Shown: piece after piece, positions 8,577 to 16,718 of the stretch
How positions within the stretch are numbered: position 1 is the stretch's first letter
How the letters are laid out: each line of letters opens with the position of its first letter
Origin: Pseudoxanthomonas sp. z9
GTDB lineage: Bacteria; Pseudomonadota; Gammaproteobacteria; Xanthomonadales; Xanthomonadaceae
Assembly: GCF_006542425.1 (NCBI RefSeq)
Contig: NZ_VFID01000014.1
Location: 62,001-126,000 of the forward strand
Direction of reading: 5' to 3'
DNA length: 64,000 nucleotides
Translations under genes and position numbers: made by a program
The notes under the pieces: generated by a model
Database searches by the model: none
What the model was told of the DNA's origin: nothing
Seen by the model: the letters and a program-made list of their open reading frames with translations, nothing else

Positions 8577-9322
8577 GCGCCATGAACACGGCAGCCGGCG
8601 AGGTGCCGGTGATCCAGACGCGGGCGTTGAGCAAGGTGTACTCGCCCGGCACCGAAGCCGAGGTGGTCGCGCTCAAGGGCGTGGACGTGCGCATCGGCCG
8701 GGGCGATTTCGTCGCCATCATGGGACCCTCGGGTTCGGGCAAGTCGACCCTGATGAACCTGATCGGTTGCCTGGACACGCCGTCTTCCGGCAGCTACCAC
8801 TGCGACGGCGTCGATGTGGCGACGCTGGACGCGGAAGAGCTGGCGGTGCTGCGCCGGGACAAGATCGGCTTCGTGTTCCAGGGCTTCAACCTGTTGCCGC
8901 GGATGAACGCGCTGGAGAACGTCGCGATGCCGCTGGGTTATGCCCAGGTGCCGCCGCACGAGCGCACCGAACGCGCACGCAAGGCGCTGGCGGCGGTCGG
9001 CCTGGCCGAGCGCGGCGGCCATCGTCCCAGCGAACTGTCGGGTGGCCAGCAGCAGCGCGTGGCGATTGCCCGCGCGCTGATCAACGAACCGCCGATCATT
9101 CTGGCCGACGAACCCACCGGCGCGCTCGACAGCCGTACCGGCGAGGAAATCCTGGCGCTGTTCAAGCGCCTGCGCGACGAGGGCCACACGGTGATCCTGA
9201 TTACCCACGACGCCGACGTGGCCGCCCACGCCGATCGCATCCTGGTCATGCGCGACGGCGAGTTGCATGAGGAGCCGGGATTCGGGAAACGGGATTCGGG
9301 ATTGGGGGAAGGCAGTCCATGA
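8573..9322 (+). CDS. MacB-like ABC transporter ATP-binding protein
   Basis: ATPase of the MacB/LolD class that energises the pump made with the adjoining adaptor and permease. It has Walker A (GPSGSGKST), the Q loop (FVFQGFNLLPRM), the signature LSGGQQQRVAIARAL, Walker B (IILADEPTGALD) and the switch histidine (LITHD). In E. coli these parts are fused in one MacB; here the ATPase and permease are separate genes. The last 17 or so residues are unusual because they are encoded by a GGGATTCGGG-type repeat tract. Start and stop overlap both neighbours by four bases. Confidence 0.93.
   Translation: MSAMNTAAGEVPVIQTRALSKVYSPGTEAEVVALKGVDVRIGRGDFVAIMGPSGSGKSTLMNLIGCLDTPSSGSYHCDGVDVATLDAEELAVLRRDKIGFVFQGFNLLPRMNALENVAMPLGYAQVPPHERTERARKALAAVGLAERGGHRPSELSGGQQQRVAIARALINEPPIILADEPTGALDSRTGEEILALFKRLRDEGHTVILITHDADVAAHADRILVMRDGELHEEPGFGKRDSGLGEGSP
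9277..9308 (+). repeat. GGGATTCGGGATTGGGG-type tract inside the ABC ATPase 3' end
   Basis: Two copies of GGGATTCGGGA and a trailing GGGATTGGGGG form a short degenerate tandem tract that is read through as the C-terminal tail of the ATPase. A relative (GGGAATCCGGGATTGGGG) occurs at 23366-23383 between two genes. From general knowledge, such tracts are common between genes in xanthomonads, so finding one in a coding frame is notable. Confidence 0.6.
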
Positions 9323-10554
9323 ATTTCACCGATATTCTGCGCACCGCGATTTTCGCCCTGCGCGGCAACTGGATGCGCAGCGCGCTGACCTCGCTGGGCG
9401 TGATCATCGGCATCGCCGCGGTCATCGTGATGGTCTCGGTGGGCCAGGGCACCCAGGCGGAAATCGACAAGCTGGTCTCCGGCCTGGGTTCGCAGCGGCT
9501 GGACATCAACCCCGGCGCAGGCCGCGGTGGCGGCGGCGTGCGCATGAGCGGCAGCAGCTTCTTCACCCTGCGCGAGGGCGACGTCGATGCCATCCGCAAC
9601 GAGATTCCGGAAGTGCAGTACGTGGCCGGGGCGCTGCGCGGCAGCAGCCAGGTGGTGTACGCCGAGAACAACTGGTCGAGCAGCTGGCAGGGCGTGCAGC
9701 CGGACTACTTCGACATCAACAGCTGGACGATCGCCAACGGCGAAGGGTTCGATACGCAGGACTACAGCAGCGCGGGCAAGGTCGTGATCCTGGGCGAGAC
9801 CGTGCGCCGCGAGCTGTTCGGCGAGGAAACCGGGATCGGCCAGAGCGTGCGTATCGGCCGGGTGCCGTTCACCGTGGTCGGCACCTTGGCCCCAAAGGGG
9901 CAGGGCGGCTTCGGCCAGGACCAGGACGACGTGATGATGGTGCCGCTGGAAACCGCGCGCCGCCGGCTGATGGGCTCGATGGGCCTGCCACCCAGCGCGG
10001 TGATGCAGATCGCGCTCACCGTGGCCGACGCCAAGGACCTGGGTTACGTGCAGGGCGAGGTCGAAGCGCTGTTGCGCCAGCGCCACAAGATCGCGCCGGG
10101 CGAGGACGATGATTTCAACGTCCGCAACATTTCCGAAATCGTCGCCACCCGTACCGCCACCACCCGCCTGATGTCGCTGCTGCTGGGCGCGGTCGCGACC
10201 ATTTCGCTGATCGTCGGCGGCATCGGCATCATGAACATCATGCTGGTGTCGGTGACCGAGCGCATCCGTGAAATCGGCCTGCGCATGGCGGTCGGCGCCG
10301 GACCGAGCGACGTGCGCCGGCAGTTCCTGGCCGAGGCCATGCTGATCTCGCTGATCGGCGGCGTGCTCGGCATCGCCATCGGCATCGTCGGCGCGCTGCT
10401 GGTGGGCAAGTTCAGCGAGCTGCCGGTGGCGTTGAACGGGCAGGTCATCGGGTTGGCCGCGGGCTTCTCGGTGGCCACCGGCCTGTTCTTTGGCTACTAC
10501 CCGGCGCGCAAGGCGTCCCAGCTGGATCCGATCGAGGCGTTGCGCTCGCAGTAG
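9319..10554 (+). CDS. MacB-like ABC transporter permease
   Basis: Permease subunit of 411 residues with the MacB layout. A first transmembrane helix follows FALRGNWMRSALTSLGVIIGIAAVIVMVSVG, then a large periplasmic domain of roughly 210 residues (MacB_PCD), then three C-terminal helices (FtsX domain) including GGIGIMNIMLVSVTERIREIGLRMAVGA. It ends with the conserved PARKASQLDPIEALR. The likely job is outward transport of a peptide, lipid or macrolide-like substrate with the upstream ATPase and adaptor; the substrate is not readable. A short GC-rich palindrome (10554-10570) overlaps the stop codon. Confidence 0.93.
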   Translation: MNFTDILRTAIFALRGNWMRSALTSLGVIIGIAAVIVMVSVGQGTQAEIDKLVSGLGSQRLDINPGAGRGGGGVRMSGSSFFTLREGDVDAIRNEIPEVQYVAGALRGSSQVVYAENNWSSSWQGVQPDYFDINSWTIANGEGFDTQDYSSAGKVVILGETVRRELFGEETGIGQSVRIGRVPFTVVGTLAPKGQGGFGQDQDDVMMVPLETARRRLMGSMGLPPSAVMQIALTVADAKDLGYVQGEVEALLRQRHKIAPGEDDDFNVRNISEIVATRTATTRLMSLLLGAVATISLIVGGIGIMNIMLVSVTERIREIGLRMAVGAGPSDVRRQFLAEAMLISLIGGVLGIAIGIVGALLVGKFSELPVALNGQVIGLAAGFSVATGLFFGYYPARKASQLDPIEALRSQ

Positions 10555-10594
10555 GCCGGCTCCGCCGGCCGCGCTTCTGCGGCATCATCGGCGG

Positions 10595-11218
10595 ATGGAT
10601 CTGGATACCTATCGCGAGTTGCGTTCGCAGGCGCGCCGGCTGGCGCGCTCCGCCGCGGACGCCGAGGATCTGGTGCAGGACACCCTGGCCGCGGCGCTGG
10701 CCGCCGGCCGCGCCGATGCACCCTGGATGGCCGGGACGATGCGCAACCTGGCCGCGATGCAGGCGCGCACCGCGGTGCGCCGCCGTCGCCGCGAGGCGCT
10801 GGTCGCGGACGACGACACCTCCGGAGAAGCGATGGCAGGCACGGAATCCCCGGCGGCTCCCGGATGGCTGGACACCTGGCCGGCCAGTCTGCGGCGGGTG
10901 GCCGTGCTGGCGCTGCACGGCCTGTCGGCCGAGGAAATCCGCTGGATCCTGGCGCTGTCGCCCGGGGCCTTCCGCCAGCGGCTCAGCCGCATCCGCAAGG
11001 CGCTCGGCGAGTTGCCGCCCGCCGCCCGTGCGGAGAGCCTGGCCATGGCCTACGTGCGCGATCCGGCGCGCAGCGTCGATCTCCAGTTCGGCCTGGTCCG
11101 CCGCCGGCTCCGCACCGCGCTAGGCGGCAGTGCCGGGCTGGCCACCCATGATGCCGACGGCCACCTGCTGGTGATCCGCCGGCCCGGTCACACCTGGCGC
11201 CCCGGCGGCAACGGATAG
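10595..11218 (+). CDS. Small sigma-70/ECF-like protein
   Basis: A 207-residue protein that looks like a reduced ECF sigma factor. Region 2 is recognisable in YRELRSQARRLARSAADAEDLVQDTL, and region 4 in VLALHGLSAEEIRWILALS followed by FRQRLSRIRKAL. About 55 residues after region 4 match nothing I know. No anti-sigma gene adjoins it: the next gene downstream is a VOC protein. It may be an orphan sigma factor or a degenerate regulator. The ATG at 10595 follows the macB permease stop by 40 bases, so it could share the efflux operon's transcript. Confidence 0.72.
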   Translation: MDLDTYRELRSQARRLARSAADAEDLVQDTLAAALAAGRADAPWMAGTMRNLAAMQARTAVRRRRREALVADDDTSGEAMAGTESPAAPGWLDTWPASLRRVAVLALHGLSAEEIRWILALSPGAFRQRLSRIRKALGELPPAARAESLAMAYVRDPARSVDLQFGLVRRRLRTALGGSAGLATHDADGHLLVIRRPGHTWRPGGNG

Positions 11219-11251
11219 ACGGGACCACAACCAACCACAAGGAGGATTCCC

Positions 11252-11629
11252 ATGCTTTCCCAATGCAAGGTCGGCGCGATCGTCTTTTTCGTCAGCGATC
11301 TGGCCCGCTCGGTCGCCTTCTACCGCGACACCCTTGGTCTGCCGGTCAACGCTATCGACGGCCATGACGGCCCATTCGCGCTGGCCGAGGTCGGCGAGCT
11401 GACCCTGGTGTTCATCGTCCAGGCGGTCCGCTCCGGCGAATCGCCGGTGGTGGTGTTCAGCCTGGGCGGCGGCATCGACGACTACGCCGAGGCGCTGGCC
11501 GGGCGGGGCGTGGAGATCGTCGTGCCGGTCAGCGAGTCGCCGGACGGCGGGCTGTCGCTGGATTTCGTCGATCCGGATCGCAATGTGCTTAGCCTGCACC
11601 AGGACGCCGGCCTGCCGCGACGGAAATAG
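11252..11629 (+). CDS. VOC family (glyoxalase/bleomycin resistance-like) protein
   Basis: A 125-residue vicinal-oxygen-chelate fold protein. It starts with VGAIVFFVSDLARSVAFYRDTLGL and ends with the typical FVDPDRNVLSLHQ strand, where a metal-binding Glu in many members is here replaced by Leu/Ser context. The substrate is unknown. A good ribosome site (AAGGAGG) precedes the ATG. It is convergent with a second VOC gene; a hairpin lies between them. Confidence 0.85.
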   Translation: MLSQCKVGAIVFFVSDLARSVAFYRDTLGLPVNAIDGHDGPFALAEVGELTLVFIVQAVRSGESPVVVFSLGGGIDDYAEALAGRGVEIVVPVSESPDGGLSLDFVDPDRNVLSLHQDAGLPRRK

Positions 11630-11652
11630 GCTGGCGCCCGCGTCCGCCGAGG

Positions 11653-11691
11653 CGACGCCGCCCGTGGCTCCTGTGTCCGCGGGCGGCGTCG
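11653..11691. terminator. Hairpin between convergent VOC genes
   Basis: A perfect 12-bp inverted repeat (CGACGCCGCCCG at 11653-11664 and its complement at 11680-11691) with a 15-base loop lies between the 3' ends of two convergent genes. No T run follows on either strand, so it may act as a weak bidirectional terminator or as an mRNA-stabilising structure. Confidence 0.45.
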
Positions 11692-11711
11692 TGCATACCT
11701 CAGGTGGCGGC

Positions 11712-12173
11712 CTACTGCTGCGACCACGCTTCCATCCGCCGCTGCATTTCTTCCGGCGTGACGTCCTCTACATGGGTCGACAGCGACCACTTGTGTCCGA
11801 ACGGATCCACGACCGAACCGATGCGGTCGCCCCAGAATTCCTGCTTGACCGGGCGATCGGCGCGCGCGCCGGCCTTGACCGCGTGGGCATAGGCGGCGTC
11901 GGCGTCCTCGACGTAGATCATGAAGCTGGAAGTGGCGCCGCCGCGGGTGTTCGGCGACAGCGCGTTCATGTCCGGCCATTCGTCGGACAGCATCAGCACG
12001 GTATCGCCAATGCGGGTTTCGGCATGGCCGATGCGGTCGCCCATCGGCAGCCGGTACATTTCCTCGGCGCCGAACGCGTCGCGATAGAAATCCAGCGCCT
12101 TGGCCGCGTCGTCGACGATCAGATAGGAAGTGACGCTGTGGTAGCCCTGCGGCCGGTACGTGGTGGTAGCCAT
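11712..12173 (-). CDS. VOC family protein (PhnB-like)
   Basis: A 153-residue VOC protein of the PhnB/YdcJ-like type (glyoxalase-bleomycin resistance fold). The N-terminal VTSYLIVDDAAKALDFYRDAFGAEE, the RIGHAETRIGDTVLMLSDE strand and the C-terminal FWGDRIGSVVDPFGHKWSLSTH are typical. From family knowledge such proteins may bind or isomerise small molecules, but many have no assigned reaction. The internal ATG at 12173 is chosen because the upstream extension (to 12266) is not conserved-looking. Confidence 0.85.
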   Translation of the reverse strand: MATTTYRPQGYHSVTSYLIVDDAAKALDFYRDAFGAEEMYRLPMGDRIGHAETRIGDTVLMLSDEWPDMNALSPNTRGGATSSFMIYVEDADAAYAHAVKAGARADRPVKQEFWGDRIGSVVDPFGHKWSLSTHVEDVTPEEMQRRMEAWSQQ

Positions 12174-12277
12174 GGACGGGTCTCCTCTGCGGGAGGCCGA
12201 CGCTACGCCTGCGGGAGTTATGTCCCCGTCTAGAAAGCTCCCGTCCGGAAACGGGAAGGGCGCCACGCGCCCGAGGC

Positions 12278-12997
12278 TCAGTTCACGTAGGGATCCAGCA
12301 GCTCGCGCCAGAGCGCGTAGCCGGCCGCGTTCATGTGCAGGCGGTCCGCCAGGAAGAGCTCTTCGCGCGGCTTGCCGTTGGCGTCCAGCATCGGGGTGAA
12401 GACGTCGACATAGACAAAGTTGCGGCGCGCGGCTTCGGCCTTGATCAGCGCGTTGGCCTCGCGTTGCGCGTCGAGCAGGTGCGCGCGGGACGGGCTCGGC
12501 TTGGTGGAGATGTAGACCAGGCGCGTCTTCGGCAGCTTGCGATGGAGGAGTTCGGCGAATGCGACGAAGTCGTCATGCAACTGCCGCGGCGTGCGGCCGC
12601 TGGCGATATCGTTGTCGCCCGCGTACAGCACCACCGTCGCCGGCTGGTAGGGCAGCACGATGCGCGGCGCGTACCAGGTGCTGTCCCGGATCTCCGAGCC
12701 GCCGAAGCCGCGGTTGATGACCGTGGCATCGGGAAAATCCCGGGCCAGCGACTCCCACATCCGGATCGAGGAACTGCCGACGAACAGCACCGCGTGCTGC
12801 GGCGGCGGATGGCTGGCGTCCTCGGCCGCGAACCGCTGCATGTCCTTTTCCCATTCCGCATTGGAGACCTCGGTTGGGATGGCCGGCATCCGCGTCGGGC
12901 GGGAACCACCGGACCAGGCGGCACAGGCGGACAGCGCCAGCAGGGCCGGCAGCAGCAGGCAGGCTAGGCGATGCGCGGGCAGCGGGAAACGGGACAT
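12278..12997 (-). CDS. SGNH/GDSL hydrolase family lipoprotein
   Basis: A secreted hydrolase of 239 residues with a lipoprotein signal (LLALSAC lipobox, Cys about residue 25). The catalytic blocks of the SGNH superfamily are visible: VLFVGSSSIRMWESL (nucleophile Ser in block I), VINRGFGGSEI (block II Gly), VVLYAGDNDIASG (block III Asn) and DRLHMNAAGY (block V Asp/His). It probably acts as an esterase or acyl-hydrolase on the periplasmic side; the substrate is unknown. The ATG at 12997 is selected so that the signal peptide begins the protein. It is divergent from dgkA. Confidence 0.88.
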   Translation of the reverse strand: MSRFPLPAHRLACLLLPALLALSACAAWSGGSRPTRMPAIPTEVSNAEWEKDMQRFAAEDASHPPPQHAVLFVGSSSIRMWESLARDFPDATVINRGFGGSEIRDSTWYAPRIVLPYQPATVVLYAGDNDIASGRTPRQLHDDFVAFAELLHRKLPKTRLVYISTKPSPSRAHLLDAQREANALIKAEAARRNFVYVDVFTPMLDANGKPREELFLADRLHMNAAGYALWRELLDPYVN

Positions 12998-13203
12998 CGG
13001 CGCGGGTCTCCGGGACGGGAAGAGAGGGCCAGTGAACCAGCCGGGGCGGCCAAAGGCAAACCGATACGTGCCGGGAAGGTGTCCCGATATGGCAAGATCG
13101 GGGTTCTCACGGACCCACCGCCTTCCATGCCCGCTGCCGCGACGCCCCGTCTTCCGCACCGCTTGCCCGCCCGTACCGCGGGCTGACCGGAGATCCAGCA
13201 GGC

Positions 13204-13596
13204 ATGGCGGATGAAATCGGACACATGCCCCGGGGGCCCGGGCGCATCCTCAAGGCGGCGATCTGGTCGATGCAGGGATTGCGCGCGGCCTGGCTGCACG
13301 AATCCTCGTTCCGGCTGGAGGTCTACCTGCTGATCGTGCTGGCGCCGCTGGCCTTGTGGCTGGGCGACACCGCGGTGGAGCGGGTGCTGCTGATCGGCAG
13401 TTGCCTGCTGGTGCTGGCGGCCGAACTGCTGAACTCGGCGATCGAAGCCGTGATCGAGCGCTACGGCCCGGAGCATCACGAACTGGCCGGGCGCGCCAAG
13501 GACATGGGCTCGGCGGCGGTGTTCGTGCTGATGATGAACGTATTGCTGTGCTGGGGCTTGATTTTCTGGCCCCGCTTGTCCGAACTTTTTTCCTGA
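13204..13596 (+). CDS. dgkA: Diacylglycerol kinase DgkA
   Basis: Integral membrane kinase that phosphorylates diacylglycerol left over from membrane-derived oligosaccharide and LPS decoration. The 130-residue sequence has the DgkA pattern: AAIWSMQGLRAAWLHESSFRLE, three membrane helices, and the active-site helix AAELLNSAIEAVIERYG with LAGRAKDMGSAAV. E. coli DgkA is 121 residues. The upstream gap (12998-13203) presumably holds the divergent promoters for this gene and the GDSL gene; I could not define them. Confidence 0.93.
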   Translation: MADEIGHMPRGPGRILKAAIWSMQGLRAAWLHESSFRLEVYLLIVLAPLALWLGDTAVERVLLIGSCLLVLAAELLNSAIEAVIERYGPEHHELAGRAKDMGSAAVFVLMMNVLLCWGLIFWPRLSELFS

Positions 13597-13617
13597 TCTA
13601 GCAAGGTTGCAAATCGA

Positions 13618-14367
13618 ATGAGTCTCGAGTTCCTGGCCGACCCCAACGTCTGGCTGACCCTGGTGACGCTGAGCGCGCTGGAAATCGTGCTGGGCATCGA
13701 CAATCTGGTGTTCATCTCGATTGCGGTCAGCAAGCTGCCGGCGCACCAGCGTCCCAGCGCCCGCCGCTTCGGCATCGCGGTGGCCTGCATCACCCGGATC
13801 GCGCTGCTGGTGTCGCTGGCGTTCCTGGCGCGCATGCAGAACGACCTGTTCACCGTCGCCGGCATGGGCATCTCCATCCGCGACCTGGTGCTGATCCTGG
13901 GCGGCATCTTCCTGCTGGTGAAGGGCGGCATGGAGATCAAGGAGCTGATCACCGGCGGCGAGGACGAGGACCCGTCCACCACCAAGGCCTCGGCGGTGTT
14001 CGGCTTGGTCATCGCCCAGATCGCGATCATCGACATCGTGTTCTCGCTGGACTCGGTCATCACCGCGGTCGGCATGGCGCAACACATTCCGATCATGGTC
14101 GCGGCGATCCTGCTGGCGGTGGCGGTGATGCTGCTGGCGGCCAACCCGCTGGGCCGCTTCATCGATGCCAACCCGACCATCAAGATGCTGGCGCTGGCGT
14201 TCATCGTCCTGATCGGCGTGGTGCTGATCCTGGATGGTCTGGAAATCCACGTGCCCAAGCCGTATGTCTACTTCGCGATGGGCTTCTCGGTGATGGTCGA
14301 GTGGCTGAACCTGATGATGCGCCGCCGGGCCGCGCAGAAGCACATCCCGGGCGCAGGCAACTGGTAA
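13618..14367 (+). CDS. TerC family integral membrane protein
   Basis: A 249-residue polytopic protein of the TerC/YgdQ family, with about seven membrane helices. It contains the conserved acidic membrane motifs LSALEIVLGIDNLVFIS near the start and AIIDIVFSLDSVITAVG in the middle. Family members have been linked to metal (manganese) export and metalation of exported proteins; tellurite resistance is not implied by this gene alone. It starts 21 bases after dgkA and ends before a strong hairpin. Confidence 0.9.
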   Translation: MSLEFLADPNVWLTLVTLSALEIVLGIDNLVFISIAVSKLPAHQRPSARRFGIAVACITRIALLVSLAFLARMQNDLFTVAGMGISIRDLVLILGGIFLLVKGGMEIKELITGGEDEDPSTTKASAVFGLVIAQIAIIDIVFSLDSVITAVGMAQHIPIMVAAILLAVAVMLLAANPLGRFIDANPTIKMLALAFIVLIGVVLILDGLEIHVPKPYVYFAMGFSVMVEWLNLMMRRRAAQKHIPGAGNW

Positions 14368-14393
14368 GCCATCGCCGAGGTTTCCGTCTCCCC

Positions 14394-14419
14394 CGACGCC
14401 CGGTTTCCGCCGGGCGTCG
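14394..14419 (+). terminator. Hairpin terminator after the TerC-family gene
   Basis: A perfect 10-bp stem (CGACGCCCGG / CCGGGCGTCG) with a 6-base loop lies 26 bases after the stop codon and is followed by GCGTTT. The T tract is short, so it would be a moderate intrinsic terminator. Confidence 0.6.
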
Positions 14420-14535
14420 GCGTTTGGGGCCGGCTGACGGGGTGGCAACGGTGGTGCCGCGGACCGCGCCAGCGCGGTTGCATCCTTCACCGGCGGATGC
14501 TGCAATGCCGCCGTCCCTGCCGAAGGAGTGGTGTC

Positions 14536-15192
14536 ATGCGCCTGTTCGTCCGTTCGCTCGCACTGGTCGCCCTGGCGGCCCTGCTGTCCGGTTGTGGCTA
14601 CAACTCGATCCAGCAGAAGGATGAAGCGGTCAAGGCCGGCTGGTCGGAAGTGCTCAACCAGTACAAGCGCCGCGCCGATCTGATTCCCAACCTGGTCAAG
14701 ACCGTGCAGGGCTATGCCCAGCAGGAACGCCAGGTGTTGACCGACGTCACCAATGCGCGCGCGCGGGTCGGCCAGATCCATGTCAATGCCGACGATGCTG
14801 CGTCCCTGCAGCAGTTCCAGCAGGCGCAGGGCGAACTGTCCAGCGCGCTGTCGCGGCTGCTGGTGGTCACCGAGAACTATCCGAACCTGAAATCGGATCA
14901 ATCCTTCCGTGATCTGCAGGCGCAGCTGGAAGGCACCGAGAACCGCATCACCGTCGCGCGTGGCCGCTACATCCAGACCGTGCAGGACTACAACACCTAC
15001 ATCCGCTCGTTCCCGCAGGTGATCACCGCCAAGATCTTCGGCTACAAGGAAAAGCCGAATTTCACGGTCGAGAACGAGGCGCAGATCCAGCAGGCCCCGC
15101 AGGTCGACTTCGGTACTCCGGCGCCGGCTCCGCAGGCGCCGCAGCCGGCCCAGCCGCCGGGCCCGGAGCCCGCGCCCGCGCCGGCCAACTGA
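14536..15192 (+). CDS. LemA family protein
   Basis: A 218-residue LemA-family protein with a lipobox-like signal (ALLSGCGYN), so probably a lipoprotein. The body is the LemA helical bundle: NSIQQKDEAVKAGWSEVLNQYKRRADLIPNLV, ENYPNLKSD and ARGRYIQTVQDYNTYIRSFP. The C-terminus is a Pro/Ala-rich tail. LemA is usually followed by TPM-domain proteins, as here. Its molecular role is not established. A strong ribosome site (GAAGGAG) fixes the start at 14536. Confidence 0.92.
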   Translation: MRLFVRSLALVALAALLSGCGYNSIQQKDEAVKAGWSEVLNQYKRRADLIPNLVKTVQGYAQQERQVLTDVTNARARVGQIHVNADDAASLQQFQQAQGELSSALSRLLVVTENYPNLKSDQSFRDLQAQLEGTENRITVARGRYIQTVQDYNTYIRSFPQVITAKIFGYKEKPNFTVENEAQIQQAPQVDFGTPAPAPQAPQPAQPPGPEPAPAPAN

Positions 15193-15210
15193 CCGATCGC
15201 GATCGCGCCG

Positions 15211-16107
15211 ATGCTGCGCCGCGCGTTTTCCGGGCTGCTGTTGTGGTGCTGCCTGCTGCTGCCGGCGGCCGCGCAGCAGTTGGCGGCCATTCCCGCCCTG
15301 GATTCGCCGGTGGTCGATACCACCGGCACCCTGGATGCCGCGCAGAAACATCAGTTGGAGCAGCAGGCGCTGGCCCTGCAGCAACGCAAGGGCAGCCAGT
15401 TGCAGATACTGATCGTGCCGACCACCGAGCCGGAGAGCATCGAGCAGTACACCCTGCGCGTGTTCGAGCAATGGAAACTGGGGCGCAAGGGCGTGGACGA
15501 CGGCGTGCTGCTGCTGGTCGCCAAGAACGACCGGCGCGTGCGCATCGAGCCCGGCTATGGCCTGGAAGGCGCGATTCCCGATGCGATCGCCAACCGGGTC
15601 ATCCAGGAATACCTGGTGCCGAAGTTCCGGGGCGGCGACTACGGCGGCGGCATCACCGACGCGACCGCGGTGCTGGTCAAGCTCATCGATGGCGAGGAAC
15701 TGCCGGCGCCGGTGAGCGACAACCGGCCGGAGCGCTCGCGCGGTGGCGACTGGCTGTTCGCGCTGTTCGCCGCCTTCATCATCGCCAGCATCGTGCGCGG
15801 CGTGTTCGGCCGCGCGCCCGCGGGCATCCGCGGACTGTTCACCGCCGGCGCCGCCGGTGGTACCGCGTTCCTGCTGTCATCGCTGATTCCCGTGGCCGGC
15901 ATCGCCGGCGTGTTCGGCCTGATCTATGGCCTGCTGTCGGTGTCCACCGGCGGCCGCTATGCCCGTCATCGCGACTGGGGGGGCTGGGGTGGCGGTGGCG
16001 GCTGGGGCGGAGGAGGCGGTTTCGGCGGTGGCGGCGGCTTCGGTGGAGGCGGCTGGGGCGGTGGCGGCGGCATGTCCGGAGGCGGTGGCGCCTCGGGGAG
16101 CTGGTGA
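15211..16107 (+). CDS. TPM-domain (YgcG-like) membrane protein with Gly-rich tail
   Basis: A 298-residue protein with a signal peptide (residues 1-21), a periplasmic TPM_phosphatase domain (residues about 30-160, with VVDTTGTL, LGRKGVDDGVLLLV and RVRIEPGYGLEGAIPD), two C-terminal membrane helices, and a Gly/Trp/Phe-rich tail from about residue 255. The bacterial function of TPM proteins is unclear; a phosphatase role is known only for the plant relative. It lies in the lemA-TPM-TPM operon. Its stop overlaps the next start (TGATG). Confidence 0.88.
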   Translation: MLRRAFSGLLLWCCLLLPAAAQQLAAIPALDSPVVDTTGTLDAAQKHQLEQQALALQQRKGSQLQILIVPTTEPESIEQYTLRVFEQWKLGRKGVDDGVLLLVAKNDRRVRIEPGYGLEGAIPDAIANRVIQEYLVPKFRGGDYGGGITDATAVLVKLIDGEELPAPVSDNRPERSRGGDWLFALFAAFIIASIVRGVFGRAPAGIRGLFTAGAAGGTAFLLSSLIPVAGIAGVFGLIYGLLSVSTGGRYARHRDWGGWGGGGGWGGGGGFGGGGGFGGGGWGGGGGMSGGGGASGSW

Positions 16108-16595
16108 TGCGACTGCTGCGCCATCTGTTCCCGCCTTCCGCGCGCCGTCTGTTCCCCGCCGACAGCCTGCAGCGCATCGCCGATGCCATCCACCAGGGCG
16201 AACAGCGCCATCGCGGCGAAGTGATGTTCGCGGTGGAGGCGGATCTGCCGCTGCTGGCGGTAGCGCGCGGCATGCAGGCCCGCGAGCGCGCGCTGGAAGC
16301 GTTCGCGCGCCTGCGCACCTGGGACACCGAAGCCAACAACGGCGTGCTGATCTATCTGCTGTTGGCCGATCACCGCATCGAGATCGTCGCCGACCGCGGC
16401 CTGCGCGGCCGGGTCAGCGATGAACAGTGGCGTGGCGTGTGCCAGTTGATGGAGGAACGCCTGCGGGCCGGTGACGCCGAAGCCGCGGTGATCCGCGGCA
16501 TCACCGCGGTGTCGGACCTGCTGGCGGCATTCTTTCCGCAGGACGGCAGCCAGCGGGATGAGGACGAACTGCCCAACCAGCCGCACGTCTTCTGA
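16107..16595 (+). CDS. Second TPM-domain protein
   Basis: A 162-residue protein carrying a single TPM-like domain without an obvious signal peptide or tail. Conserved features include HRGEVMFAVEAD, FARLRTWDTEANNGVLIYLLLADHRIEIVADRGL and ITAVSDLLAAFFP. The start at 16107 overlaps the stop of the previous TPM gene by one base. The frame is open further upstream, but only opposite the Gly-rich tail of its neighbour. It probably works with LemA and the membrane TPM protein in the envelope. Confidence 0.87.
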   Translation: MRLLRHLFPPSARRLFPADSLQRIADAIHQGEQRHRGEVMFAVEADLPLLAVARGMQARERALEAFARLRTWDTEANNGVLIYLLLADHRIEIVADRGLRGRVSDEQWRGVCQLMEERLRAGDAEAAVIRGITAVSDLLAAFFPQDGSQRDEDELPNQPHVF

Positions 16596-16718
16596 GCCGG
16601 CACCGGAACGCGAGTCCGGCCGCAAGCCTTGCCGCCGGCTGTCCCCGGGGCGGGACGGACGGCGCAAGCCAACCCGGCTGGGGCAAAATAGGGCATTCCC
16701 TGCCGGTCCCCGAGGCGC

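Noticed and set aside
12964-15471. A minus-strand open frame of 835 codons
   Set aside because: It is antisense to dgkA, the TerC-family gene and lemA, all of which have clear family motifs. Its own translation has no domain and is rich in Arg/His/Gln.
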